Notes: a model not told the origin generated them from the sequence alone. 64,000 bases of DNA from Acidobacteriota bacterium (GCA_947467605.1 CANIII010000007.1:82383-146382), one strand, 5' to 3'. Shown: positions 54,662 through 63,679, counted from the stretch's first letter. Numbers and translations are program-made.

Positions 54662-55469
54662 CACGTTTGCCGCAGAGCTCGCCCGGAACCGGGCTGAGAC
54701 ATTTGGCACGATCGATCCGGACCTGGACGCCGTCGTCGCCAGGTGCTGCCGGCTGTCGCTCGAGCGCATCGCGACGTCCGACATGCAATACCACAACGTC
54801 GAGCACACGATGCTCGTCACGGGTGTCGGCCAGCAGATTCTGATCGGCAGACACCGCACGGCGGCGGACGTCACCACCACCGACTGGCGACTGTTCACTG
54901 TGGCGTTGCTCTGCCACGACATCGGCTATGTGCGCGGTGTATGCCGCGTGGATGCCGGCAACCGGTTTGCCACCGGCGATGGCGACGGCACGGTGATGTT
55001 GTCGGACGGCAGCGAGGACGCCGCGCTCACGCCGTATCACGTCAGCCGCAGCCAGTGCTTTGTTCGGGAAAATGCCGCCGCGCTTGGTGTTGAGGCGCAG
55101 GATGTCGACACGATTACGTCATACATCGAGATGACGCGGTTTCCGCCGCCGAAGACGCCGGAATATCAGCCAACCGGGACGTACGCCGGCCTGGCCCGCG
55201 CTGCAGACTTCATCGGTCAGATGGGCGATCCGAACTACCTCCGCAAGGTCCCGGCGCTCTTTCATGAATTTGCGCAAGTCGGCGCCAACGAGAAGATGGG
55301 CTACCGGACGCCGGCCGACATGCGAAATGGCTATCCGGATTTCTTCCGCGAAGTCGTCAATCCGTACATTCAGGATGCCCTGACGTACCTCCGCGCGACG
55401 ACGGCGGGAGCTGATTGGATCGAGAACCTGCAGTCACACGTGCGCGAAGTCGAGCACGGCAACTCCTGA
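54639..55469 (+). CDS. HD-domain metal-dependent phosphohydrolase-like protein
   Basis: 276 residues from ATG 54639. The HD metal motif is complete: H in YHNVEHTMLVTGVGQQ and HD in LLCHDIGYVRGVC. The LTPYHVSRSQCFVREN segment and the later FIGQMGDPNYLRK fit a family I remember from cyanobacteria (Npun_R2479-like HD metalloproteins). The reaction is unknown; HD enzymes cleave phosphoester or oxygenate bonds depending on the metal. Last gene of the plus-strand operon. Confidence 0.78.
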   Translation: MPDIARLDTFAAELARNRAETFGTIDPDLDAVVARCCRLSLERIATSDMQYHNVEHTMLVTGVGQQILIGRHRTAADVTTTDWRLFTVALLCHDIGYVRGVCRVDAGNRFATGDGDGTVMLSDGSEDAALTPYHVSRSQCFVRENAAALGVEAQDVDTITSYIEMTRFPPPKTPEYQPTGTYAGLARAADFIGQMGDPNYLRKVPALFHEFAQVGANEKMGYRTPADMRNGYPDFFREVVNPYIQDALTYLRATTAGADWIENLQSHVREVEHGNS

Positions 55470-55508
55470 TCTCACGACCAGAAATCTGCCGCGCTCGACC
55501 TCACGCCG

Positions 55509-55673
55509 TTACTTGGCGGGGATGCGACGGATCACAAACTGGAGCGTGCCGGCGCAGTAGGGGTTGGACTTCACCCGTGGGTCGCATTCTGCCGGCAACG
55601 TCAGCATTGGATCGTTCGCCGGGAACGGCGTATTCGGCTGGAGGTTGACGATGCCGAATCCGTCGGTCAGCGA
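55509..55673 (-). pseudogene. In-frame C-terminal extension cut off by TAA 55,674
   Basis: 54 sense codons and a terminal TAA (55509-55511) follow the TAA at 55674 in the same frame. They read SLTDGFGIVNLQPNTPFPAN, then LTLPAECDPRVKSNPYCAGT and LQFVIRRIPAK. Two more cysteines match the Cys-rich character of the upstream part. No start codon or ribosome-binding site fits a separate gene. I read it as the lost C-terminus of the preceding gene. Confidence 0.6.
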
Positions 55674-56225
55674 TTACGCGTACGGCTGGATGTAGCCACG
55701 CATGATGTTCGGATCGGCTGCGTCAAAGAACATCACGAACCGCGGACGGATCACGCCGAGGAAGATCGACAACGGAAAGCGCGGATCGGCGTCTTGCGCG
55801 TTCCGCGGCTGAAACCACATGAAGCTCGCCTGGATGCGATCGTAGGACTTGCCATCGATCACGGTCTTGCCGGCGACGTCCCACTTGCCGGTGGACGTCG
55901 TGTGGTGGTCGAGGATCGAGAGATGGTCGGTGGCGATGACCGTCCCGTCGGCGAGCAGCGTGGGCGCCATCACGACTTCGTCCACGGGGAATGTCGACGC
56001 CTGACAGGTCGCGCCGCCGCACGCCTCCTTGCAGATCGACTGGTTGACCGTGTTGGCCGGCACCGGGAATCGGCTGCCAGACGTGCATGGCCGAGCGATG
56101 CCCCACCACGCGCCGGCGGCAGCCGGCAGCGGTGGTGGCGACTGTGCCCGCACATTCATCGAGGTCATGACGACGGCCATCCCGATGGCCGCTCCGATTA
56201 CTGTGAGATTGCGAACGTTCAACAT
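55674..56225 (-). CDS. Exported cysteine-containing protein interrupted by an in-frame stop
   Basis: 183 residues from ATG 56225 (AGGAG 5 nt upstream) to TAA 55674-55676. The signal peptide is MLNVRNLTVIGAAIGMAVVM, cleaved near VRAQ. A Cys cluster (RPCTSG, SICKEACGGATCQ) suggests disulfides in the periplasm or outside the cell. The same frame stays open after the TAA for 54 more codons with protein-like sequence (see 55509-55673). The gene may thus be recently truncated. Family unknown. Confidence 0.7.
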   Translation of the reverse strand: MLNVRNLTVIGAAIGMAVVMTSMNVRAQSPPPLPAAAGAWWGIARPCTSGSRFPVPANTVNQSICKEACGGATCQASTFPVDEVVMAPTLLADGTVIATDHLSILDHHTTSTGKWDVAGKTVIDGKSYDRIQASFMWFQPRNAQDADPRFPLSIFLGVIRPRFVMFFDAADPNIMRGYIQPYA

Positions 56226-56233
56226 TGCAGCTC

Positions 56234-57514
56234 CTAGAAACGAAAGTTGAAACCGATGAGGCCGCTGGTCAGCTTATTCGACTCATCGATGGTGCCGATG
56301 ACCTTGTTGTTGAGATCCGGGAACGGCCCGACCACATGCTGCCGCGGCACGTAGTACGCGCTGGCGTTCATCTCAAGAAACGGAAAGATCTTGAAGCCAA
56401 AGCCCGCACAGAAGTGGTGCTGGAATGTCGCCGGCGCGCCGGTCGCCGACAGCACGACCTCGGACCGGAGTGGCATCTGGCTGTAGTTGTAACCGGCTCG
56501 CACCGTCAGGGCGTCGCTGACGGCGTGCTGGATGCCGGTCTTGAACGTCCACACGTTGCGCCAGCCGAACGGGTAGACGATACCGTCGACGATGCCGCCC
56601 GGGCTGCCGAAGCCGTTGACGCCCTTGTACTTCGTGAACATGCCGTCAACGGCCAGCTGCGTACGCTTGCCGGCGAGGGCCGAGCCGAAGCTGACGATCA
56701 TCGGGCCGTCGAGGTCGTACGAGAGCTTGCGCGCCAAGCCGAAGTTCTTGGACGCCGGATCAGCAATGGTCGAGTTCCATTCGTACGGCGCAAAATTCTG
56801 CGGCGTCGTGAACGACGCACCGATGCTCATCAGCTCGGTGGCCTGATAGTGGAAGCCGACTTGTGCGGCGACCGCGAATTTCTGGCTCGGCCGTCCGGCT
56901 TCCGGATACCAGCGATCGCCGTTCGGGCTCACGTCGAAGTCCTTGTGCGGCAGCGGCGCCACCGAGAACTGGCCGACGTAGGCATTGAACGATGCGCCGA
57001 TCGCGAGCTTCGGCGTGACCTGCACGGCGAGGGCCACGGGGATCTTGGTGACGGCCAGGTTCGTCCAGATGCGGCCGAACCCGTTTGGCGGCTGCGCAAA
57101 CAGCACGCTCGCATTGTCCTGAGGATAGTCGGTGCCGAAGCCGGCGACGCCGATCAGCCCGAAGCCGAGCGCCATCTTCTTGCTCGGATCGCGCATCATC
57201 CATCCGAACGCCGGCACGACACTGAGCTGGCTGGACGGGTGGGCATCGCCGCTCAGCAGTCCCGCGGTGGTGTGGATATTGATGTCGTCCTTGAAGAACT
57301 CCGTCGTGAACGAAATCTGATTGCCCTTGGTCTTGGCGATCAGCGCCGGGTTGAACATCAGCGCGCCGAGTGATTCATTCGGCAAGGCTGTTCCCGCGCC
57401 GCCCATGGCGCTGTTGATCGGGCCGATGCCGTGGAGCATGGCCCCCTGCGCCGAGGCCGAAACCGGCACGAGCGCCAAACACCCGACGATTGCTGCGTTT
57501 CTGAGAATCTTCAT
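56234..57514 (-). CDS. FadL/OmpP1-type outer-membrane transporter, copy 1
   Basis: 426 residues from ATG 57514 (GGAGG 6 nt upstream). After the signal peptide (ending ASA-QGAM), the FadL-type N-terminal plug is clear: INSAMGGAGTALPNESLGAL, then MFNPALIAKTKGNQIS. The rest is a 14-stranded-type barrel ending in a strand with terminal aromatic (TSGLIGFNFRF). FadL-type proteins let hydrophobic compounds cross the outer membrane. It lies 9 bp downstream of copy 2 on the same transcript. Confidence 0.88.
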   Translation of the reverse strand: MKILRNAAIVGCLALVPVSASAQGAMLHGIGPINSAMGGAGTALPNESLGALMFNPALIAKTKGNQISFTTEFFKDDINIHTTAGLLSGDAHPSSQLSVVPAFGWMMRDPSKKMALGFGLIGVAGFGTDYPQDNASVLFAQPPNGFGRIWTNLAVTKIPVALAVQVTPKLAIGASFNAYVGQFSVAPLPHKDFDVSPNGDRWYPEAGRPSQKFAVAAQVGFHYQATELMSIGASFTTPQNFAPYEWNSTIADPASKNFGLARKLSYDLDGPMIVSFGSALAGKRTQLAVDGMFTKYKGVNGFGSPGGIVDGIVYPFGWRNVWTFKTGIQHAVSDALTVRAGYNYSQMPLRSEVVLSATGAPATFQHHFCAGFGFKIFPFLEMNASAYYVPRQHVVGPFPDLNNKVIGTIDESNKLTSGLIGFNFRF

Positions 57515-57523
57515 CAATGCCTC

Positions 57524-58774
57524 CTAGAACTTGAAGTTTAAGCCGACGAGCGCGCTGGTCGCTCTGTTTGACAGATCAATCGTGCCCACGGCGTTCTTCG
57601 CGTCAGCGTAAGACCCGGACACGTGCTGGCGCGGCACGAATGACACGCCTGTGGTGGCTTCGAGAAACGGGAACAGCTTCAAGCCAAAACCGGCCGACAG
57701 ATGGTGCTGCGCGGTTTCCGGCATGCCGATCGCTGAGAGCACCGCGGCAGACGTGAGCGGCGTCTGGCTGAAGTGGTAGCCGGCGCGCACGACCAACTTC
57801 TCGCTCATCTCCCGCTGAATGCCGGTCTTGAAGGTCCAGACGTTGCGCCATCCGAGCGCGTCGAATCCCGCCACGCCGTCGTACTTCGTGAACATGCCGT
57901 CGAGGGCGATCTGCGTCTTCTTGTCGGGCGTGAGGCCGATGCCGAAACTCGCCACCATCGGGCCGTCAAGGTCATACGAGAGTGTCCGCGACGCGCCGAA
58001 GCCACGCGACAGCGGATCCGCAATCGTCGAATTCCATTCGTAGGGCGCAAAATTCTGCGGCGTGGTCACCGATCCGCCAACGCTCACCATGTCGGTCGCT
58101 TGATAGTGAAAGCCGAGCTGCACCGAATAAGCGAATCGCTGACTCGGTTTGCCCGCTTCTGGATAGAAGCGATCGCCGCTCGAGTTCACATCGAACACCG
58201 TTGTTGACAGCGGCGCGTACGAGAACTGACCGAGGTAGATGTTCATCGAGGCGCCGAGCGCCAGCTTGGGCGTGACCTGATACGCCATCGCGGTCGGAAT
58301 CTTCGTCACCTTCAGGCTCGACCAGACGCGACCGAGGCCACCCGGTGCCTGCGCGAACAGCACACTCGCGCTGTCCTGCGGGTAGTCGGTCTCGATCGAC
58401 GTGACGCCGATCAACCCGAATCCGAGCGCCAGCTTCTTCGTCGGGTCACGCATCATCCAGCCGAACGCCGGCACGATGCCCAGCTGGCTGGTCGACGTGG
58501 CGTTGCCGGTGAGCGCACCTTTCGTGGTTCGAACGTTGATGTCGTCCTTCATGAACTCGGTCGTAAACGAAATCTGGTTGCCCTTCGCGCCGGCGATCAG
58601 CGCCGGGTTGAACAGGAGGGCGCCGAGCGACTCATTCGGTACCGCCGTGCCCGCCCCACCCATCGCGCTGTTGATGGCACCAGCCGCCGGCAACATCGAT
58701 CCCTGAGCCGACGCCGACGCTGGCAACAACACCAAAGAACTGATCAGGATCACACGCTTCATGGACGTTTTCAT
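57524..58774 (-). CDS. FadL/OmpP1-type outer-membrane transporter, copy 2
   Basis: 416 residues from ATG 58774 (GAGG 6 nt upstream; overlaps the SRPBCC stop by ATGA). Collinear with copy 1 along its whole length: INSAMGGAGTAVPNESLGAL, AFGWMMRDPTKKLALGFGLI and the terminal strand ATSALVGLNFKF. The tandem pair arose by duplication. Different loop lengths (a 10-residue deletion near DGMFTKYDGVAGF) may give different ligand ranges. Confidence 0.88.
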   Translation of the reverse strand: MKTSMKRVILISSLVLLPASASAQGSMLPAAGAINSAMGGAGTAVPNESLGALLFNPALIAGAKGNQISFTTEFMKDDINVRTTKGALTGNATSTSQLGIVPAFGWMMRDPTKKLALGFGLIGVTSIETDYPQDSASVLFAQAPGGLGRVWSSLKVTKIPTAMAYQVTPKLALGASMNIYLGQFSYAPLSTTVFDVNSSGDRFYPEAGKPSQRFAYSVQLGFHYQATDMVSVGGSVTTPQNFAPYEWNSTIADPLSRGFGASRTLSYDLDGPMVASFGIGLTPDKKTQIALDGMFTKYDGVAGFDALGWRNVWTFKTGIQREMSEKLVVRAGYHFSQTPLTSAAVLSAIGMPETAQHHLSAGFGLKLFPFLEATTGVSFVPRQHVSGSYADAKNAVGTIDLSNRATSALVGLNFKF

Positions 58775-59208
58775 CGCGAACCTCGTGCCTTTCGGCCGGA
58801 CGACTTAGTACCCGTAAAATAGGCCGCCAACGGCTGCCAGTAGAAATCAATCCACCCTTGCCGATACGCGTCGGCCTGTTCGGTGGGGACGTGCGAGTGG
58901 ACCATCCGAACCTTCGTGCCGTCCGTGACCGTCGTGAAGGACCATTCCACGCGTGATGGCGCCGCGCCTTTCGGCCATTCAGTCGTCTGCCAGTCCTGCA
59001 CAATGCGCCGGTCCCTGACGAGTTCGCGGTGGACGCCCGAGATATACCCGTCCCATGACGTAAACGCGCCACCCACGCGCGCGGCGCCCGTTGCCGCGGC
59101 TCCGGTGAACGCCGCATGTGTTCTCGGATTGACGAACGCATCAAACCCTTCGCCCGGCGTCGCCGGAACGACGACTGTCTGGGTAATGGTTCGTGTGCGA
59201 GCCGCCAT
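58771..59208 (-). CDS. SRPBCC (AHSA1-like) domain protein
   Basis: 145 residues from ATG 59208 (GAGG 5 nt upstream); an in-frame start at 59364 runs into the neighbouring gene. The START-like fold is recognised from VVVPATPGEGFDAFVNP, RVGGAFTSWDGYISGVHREL, VEWSFTTVTDGTKVRMVHSH and GWIDFYWQPLAAYF. Such proteins have a deep hydrophobic pocket and bind lipids or aromatics. Position between FadL-type barrels and family member C suggests a cytosolic carrier for the same compound. Confidence 0.85.
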   Translation of the reverse strand: MAARTRTITQTVVVPATPGEGFDAFVNPRTHAAFTGAAATGAARVGGAFTSWDGYISGVHRELVRDRRIVQDWQTTEWPKGAAPSRVEWSFTTVTDGTKVRMVHSHVPTEQADAYRQGWIDFYWQPLAAYFTGTKSSGRKARGSR

Positions 59209-59219
59209 GATCACCTCGT

Positions 59220-60293
59220 TTACGTGCTGGGTACTGCCAGTTGAAACGCCAGTGGACCGCCGCGACCAATCGCGAGCCCATGCTCCCGTCGCGCATGCTC
59301 GACGATGCTGGTCTCCAGGGCTCCGTACGGTTGCCACGACGCCAGCAACCCAGGCACGAACCACTCGAGAAACGTCAGGCTGTAGGTGAGCCCATTCTGA
59401 AACGCGGTCCGCACCTGTGGCTCGAACGGGATGTCGCTGCGGCGCAACAGCATAGGCAAGTCCGCGCTGTTGATCATCGCAAACGCGAACGCGATGCCGT
59501 GCGTCACCGGCTCAACGCGTTGTTCGGGCAATTTGGTCGCATCCTGAATGGCGCGGTAGACGTCCATGTGGCTGAACGCCAGAATCCGCCCGTACCCGTG
59601 TGCGATCAGTCGCTGCACATGCGGCGGAAATTGATCAAGATACGTCGCAAAGAACCCCGACGAGTCCGGACCCGCGGGCGCGTCGAACGGAATCAATCCC
59701 CGCGTGTGCGCCAGGAGCTTCAAGAACCCTGGCTCGTAGGCGCGGAGCATCGCGCCAACGCCTTCGTAGGCAAATTCGGCATAGCCAGGCGCGCACTCAC
59801 TCTGAAAGCACGTCGTCAACGCCGCAGCATCGAAGCCCACACGTTCTGCCGTGCCAGAACCAAATCCGACATGCGCGACCGGCCGGACCTCGACCGGAAT
59901 CGCAGGATCCATGAGCGAGTTCTCTGACAGTCGATGTTTCGCGACGGTCGTCGCGAGTCCCTCTGATTTCCACAAGGCGGCGACGATGCGCGCGCGTTCC
60001 GTGCCGGCGGAAACCGCTTCCGCGTGATAGGCAGACCACTGGGGGATCAATTCTTCCTGCGTGACCGGCCGATCGAATGCGCCCGACGCCACCGTCTCGA
60101 CGCCGGTCATCCGGCGCGCGGCACACTGTGCGAGCGGCATCGACAAGCCGGAGGTTTCTCCCGTGGGCGTCTGGCCACGGGGGCCCAGGCCGGCGATCTC
60201 AGAGACCGCGCCGATGAGCCCGCTCTGCAGGTTGGTGCTGACGGTGAGAATCGCTTTCGCGAAAAGACTGGCCGCGTTCGTGGCGTCCGACAT
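59220..60293 (-). CDS. Unrecognised protein, family member C
   Basis: 357 residues from ATG 60293, 8 bp after the upstream stop; a much longer frame to 60653 overlaps the pseudokinase gene and is rejected. It is a shorter, more diverged relative of members A and B: GYAEFAYEGVGAMLRAYEPG, LIAHGYGRILAFSHMDVYRA and HGIAFAFAMINSADLPMLL match the EG / GAGRALYF / IVNIR series in order. The N-terminus has a possible short helix (FAKAILTVSTNLQSGLIGAV). Co-transcribed with a UbiB kinase and pseudokinase and with SRPBCC/FadL genes. Confidence 0.68.
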   Translation of the reverse strand: MSDATNAASLFAKAILTVSTNLQSGLIGAVSEIAGLGPRGQTPTGETSGLSMPLAQCAARRMTGVETVASGAFDRPVTQEELIPQWSAYHAEAVSAGTERARIVAALWKSEGLATTVAKHRLSENSLMDPAIPVEVRPVAHVGFGSGTAERVGFDAAALTTCFQSECAPGYAEFAYEGVGAMLRAYEPGFLKLLAHTRGLIPFDAPAGPDSSGFFATYLDQFPPHVQRLIAHGYGRILAFSHMDVYRAIQDATKLPEQRVEPVTHGIAFAFAMINSADLPMLLRRSDIPFEPQVRTAFQNGLTYSLTFLEWFVPGLLASWQPYGALETSIVEHARREHGLAIGRGGPLAFQLAVPST

Positions 60294-60301
60294 CCGTGCG
60301 C

Positions 60302-61900
60302 CTACAGCCGCGCCGCGGCGACCAGCAGCCAACCGCCGACCATCAACACGATCATGGCCGCGACCCACTCGAGCGTTGAGCCATGCGCCGGCGTGACGTG
60401 ACGCAGGAGAAAGGTCACCGCGACCATCGTGACGAGGCTTGCCACGAGTGACACCGTGCGGTTGCGCGCAATGCGACGATCGTCGGCGTCGGGGATCTCC
60501 GCGGTGATGCGCAGCCGGCCGGTTGCGGCCGCCGTCAGGATCTCGTCGAGCTTCTGCGGAATCTGCACGAAATCGCGCGACATGCTTTCGAGCGCAACCA
60601 TGAGTCGCTCGGGATCCAGCAGATCCTGCGCTTCGGTCTGGCCCATTCGCCACTGTTCGTCGTGGAGTGCGGTCAGCACTTCATCTGCGTACGGTGCGAG
60701 GGCGGTCGTGGCGACTGACAGCGCGTGCACGCCGCGATAGAGGCGCAGGTAGCGCGCAGGCATGTGCCACTCGGCGGCACGTGTGGCGCGCCAATGCACA
60801 AAGAGGCGCTCCGCAAGCCGATCGTCGCCGCTCCATTCGCCATCGCGAAACGGCACGGCCTGCCGAAGTCGCCGACGCAGTGATTCGGTCGGCAACCCGA
60901 TGGATCCAGGCGCAGCTTCCGTGACAATCCAGTCGAAGGCGCGATCCGGGTCGTCGATCGCTCCCGCCAGAAGATATTTCAAGAACTCCGGCCCTTCGGC
61001 CGTGCTCATCGGCTCGAGTGCACCACCGACCAGCACCAGCCGACCATCTCTCAAGATGACGTCGTCGAGATCGAAGTCGAAGAGCACGGAGTGACCCGAG
61101 ACGGTGAGCCGCACCCACGCGGATGCCAGTTGTCTGGCGACCGTCGCCGGATCGATGTTCTCACCAGGTCGCAGCGCGCCGGCGTCGCCGAGGGCAGTGG
61201 CGAGCGCCAGGCCATCGATGCGTTCTGCCGTGAGCACGTTCTCCGCGCAGACGTCCGGATAGCTGCGCGGGGCATCCAGTAGCCCACCCGCGCGACTGAA
61301 CTCGGCCAACCGCGCGAGCGCCAGCCGTCGCTGTGTCTGGTCGAGTCGCAGCTTCATCGATACGGCAAAATCCGCGACGGCCGCGTCCATGGCCGCAGGC
61401 GATGCGTCGAGCCAAGGGGCGACGAGCGACAGGAGCGGCAGGTCCGCGTCGAGCCGTGCCTGCGCATCGGGCCGAACGATGGTGACCACGACGGGCGCGT
61501 CGTTCGAGAGCCACGCGTCATGCTGCTGCGTCCATCGCGTGATCCGACGCGGTGTGTGATCGAACGACGCAAACAACATCTCTGTGGTGGCGCCGAACGT
61601 GTCGTGAAGGACGGCCGCGCCGTCAGCGGGCATTCGTGTGGATGACTGCCGACCGACGGCGGCTAACTCCAGACAGTCACGTCGCGGCAACAGATCCAAT
61701 CGCGAGGACAGATAGCGACCAAACGACTCAAACACCGGTCCGAGGTGCTCACACGCCGACCGTAGTTGTGCGATCGATTGCTCACTCGGGCTCAGTCGCC
61801 CTTCCGGCGGCGGCGACCGTCGTCCTGCACGTGGCTTCCCGAGTACGCCGAGATGTTCTTCAACGGTGCGACGACGTTCCTGCACGGTGGGCGAGTGCAT
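60302..61900 (-). CDS. Degenerate UbiB/ABC1-like pseudokinase with C-terminal membrane hairpin
   Basis: 532 residues from ATG 61900. UbiB landmarks can be traced but are eroded: LGPVFESFGRYLSSRLDLLP corresponds to the KxGQ region without its Lys, VVVTIVRPDAQ to VAVKVQRP with Lys replaced by Thr, and VLFDFDLDDVILRDGRLVLV to the HxDxHPGN catalytic loop without it. Two C-terminal helices (SLVASLVTMVAVTFLL and LEWVAAMIVLMVGGWLLVAA) match the UbiB membrane anchor. It lies 6 bp from an intact UbiB gene, so it probably partners or regulates it. Confidence 0.75.
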   Translation of the reverse strand: MHSPTVQERRRTVEEHLGVLGKPRAGRRSPPPEGRLSPSEQSIAQLRSACEHLGPVFESFGRYLSSRLDLLPRRDCLELAAVGRQSSTRMPADGAAVLHDTFGATTEMLFASFDHTPRRITRWTQQHDAWLSNDAPVVVTIVRPDAQARLDADLPLLSLVAPWLDASPAAMDAAVADFAVSMKLRLDQTQRRLALARLAEFSRAGGLLDAPRSYPDVCAENVLTAERIDGLALATALGDAGALRPGENIDPATVARQLASAWVRLTVSGHSVLFDFDLDDVILRDGRLVLVGGALEPMSTAEGPEFLKYLLAGAIDDPDRAFDWIVTEAAPGSIGLPTESLRRRLRQAVPFRDGEWSGDDRLAERLFVHWRATRAAEWHMPARYLRLYRGVHALSVATTALAPYADEVLTALHDEQWRMGQTEAQDLLDPERLMVALESMSRDFVQIPQKLDEILTAAATGRLRITAEIPDADDRRIARNRTVSLVASLVTMVAVTFLLRHVTPAHGSTLEWVAAMIVLMVGGWLLVAAARL

Positions 61901-61906
61901 GCGCGC

Positions 61907-63580
61907 TTACCCGGCCCAGACCAGCCGACGCAGGGAGGCGACGAGCAGGATCAGCGCGCCTCCGGCCAGCATCGCTTCTGCCGTGAAGACGTTGAATCCA
62001 ATCGTGGCCGTGCCCGTGGTCAGCTCGATCAGCGCGCTGAAGGCGACGACGATGCCGGCCAGGCGCAAGGTGCGGTGTCGATGTTTGGCGTCGGCATCGA
62101 CCGTGGTTTTGACATCGACCTGCGCGATCATCTCGCCGTCGGCCAGCCGCTGGAGGATTGTGGACGCGCGCGCCGTGCCCGTGCTGATGAGGCGCAGGGT
62201 CGATGACATCAGCGTGCCGAGTTGTTCCCGTGACATCGCCTCGCGCCGCATTTCGCCGGCGACGAGTCGCTGGCACTCGGTTTCGAGATAGCGCCCGACG
62301 TTGAAGCCCGGCGCAAGGCGCGTGATCAGACCGTCGGCGGCGACCGCGCTGCGGATGTACTTCACCATGTCGCGCTCGGGCCAGATCCGCGCTTTCCGGC
62401 ACACGGTCAGCATGTCGAGCATCACGAGCGTGAAGTTCTTTCTGAGGACCGACTCGCCGCCTTCTGCGCCGTACCACTCCTTCGAGGCGTCGAGCATCAG
62501 CGCGCGGAACTTCGCCGGATCCGAATCGGCATCCGACCGCGTGAGCTTGAAGAACATGTCGGTGAGGCTGTCGATGTCGGCGCGCGTATAGGCGAGCGTC
62601 ATCGCCACGAGATGGCGGCGCGAAAATTGGCTCAGCACGCCAGTGATGCCGAAGTCGACGTACGCCACCACGTTGCCCGGTTGGAGCAGCAGGTTGGCCG
62701 GGTGCAGGTCGGCGTGAAACACGCCGTGTCGGAACGCGTCGCCGAGGAAGTTGTCGATGATGTGGCGCGCGAACGCGTCGGGATCGAGCCCGTAGGCACG
62801 AATGCGGCCCACCGCGGCGTCGTCTCCCGCGGTGGTTGCGCGCAGGTACTCGAGCACGGTGATTCCGGGCATGAACTCCATGACCAGCGTTCGGCGGGTG
62901 GTCAGTTCCCAGAAGATTGACGGCACGCGTTCGAAGGGGCTGCCCGCGGCGTTGCGACGCAGGCGCTCGGCGTATCGGGCTTCGCGCCGGTAGTCGAGTT
63001 CTTCACGCGTCCACGCCGCGAATTCGCCCATCGGCTCGAGCAGCCAGTAGAACGAGGTGAGCCGCAGTTGGCGCACGATGCGCATCGCGAGGAGCATCAG
63101 GCGAATGTCACCGTCAAACTCGACGTCGACAGACGGGCGCTGAATCTTGACGGCGACTTTCTGTCCGCCAAGCCACGCGATGTGCACCTGCCCGATGGAT
63201 GCGGTGGCTAGCGGTTCAGGGTCGAACGACTCGAAGATCTCTGCGGGCGTGCGTCCGAGTTCTTCGCGAAACACCCGTTCGACGTGCGTGTAGGGGAACG
63301 GCGCGATGCGATCGAGCAGGTCGAAGAGTTCGTCGCAGTACTCGCGTTCCAGGATGTCGGGTTGCAACGCCAGCATCTGGCCAAACTTGATGAAGCTGCC
63401 GCCGAGATCTTCGAACAGGCGGCGGAATCGCTGAGGGGCGGGCAGTGCGGCGAGAGGCATACGCCGCACCAGCCACGGCCACGTGGTGCGGTAGCGCGCA
63501 GCGATATGCGCCGCGCCGTGGACCGTGAGCACGCGGAGGATGTGGAGCAACCGGCGCACGTTCAGACCGACGGTTTTCAC
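61907..63580 (-). CDS. ubiB: UbiB/AarF/ABC1 atypical kinase
   Basis: 557 residues from GTG 63580. All UbiB hallmarks are intact: LGGSFIKFGQMLALQPDIL (KxGQ), LATASIGQVH (Ala-rich loop), VAVKIQRPSV, VFHADLHPANLLL and VAYVDFGITG. Two C-terminal membrane helices follow. UbiB-family ATPases extract or move isoprenoid quinone lipids at the membrane in Proteobacteria; in other phyla the lipid is less clear. No quinone-synthesis genes are in the window, so the assignment to quinones is not secure. Confidence 0.9.
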   Translation of the reverse strand: MKTVGLNVRRLLHILRVLTVHGAAHIAARYRTTWPWLVRRMPLAALPAPQRFRRLFEDLGGSFIKFGQMLALQPDILEREYCDELFDLLDRIAPFPYTHVERVFREELGRTPAEIFESFDPEPLATASIGQVHIAWLGGQKVAVKIQRPSVDVEFDGDIRLMLLAMRIVRQLRLTSFYWLLEPMGEFAAWTREELDYRREARYAERLRRNAAGSPFERVPSIFWELTTRRTLVMEFMPGITVLEYLRATTAGDDAAVGRIRAYGLDPDAFARHIIDNFLGDAFRHGVFHADLHPANLLLQPGNVVAYVDFGITGVLSQFSRRHLVAMTLAYTRADIDSLTDMFFKLTRSDADSDPAKFRALMLDASKEWYGAEGGESVLRKNFTLVMLDMLTVCRKARIWPERDMVKYIRSAVAADGLITRLAPGFNVGRYLETECQRLVAGEMRREAMSREQLGTLMSSTLRLISTGTARASTILQRLADGEMIAQVDVKTTVDADAKHRHRTLRLAGIVVAFSALIELTTGTATIGFNVFTAEAMLAGGALILLVASLRRLVWAG

Positions 63581-63610
63581 TGCTGGCGGACCATCATACT
63601 CTGCAGGACT

Positions 63611-63646
63611 AAAAAGCAGAGGCGCCGCCAGTCTCCCAGCGGCGCC
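63611..63646 (-). terminator. Intrinsic terminator of the right-edge gene
   Basis: A perfect 8-bp stem, GGCGCCGC / GCGGCGCC (63621-63628 and 63639-63646), has a 10-nt loop. On the minus strand it is followed by TCTGC and TTTTT (63615-63611). It lies 34 bp after the stop at 63680 and before the ubiB start. Three TTTCGACT repeats (63652-63680) fill the remaining gap. Confidence 0.75.
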
Positions 63647-63679
63647 CCAACTTTCGACTTCTGTCTTTCGACTTTCGAC

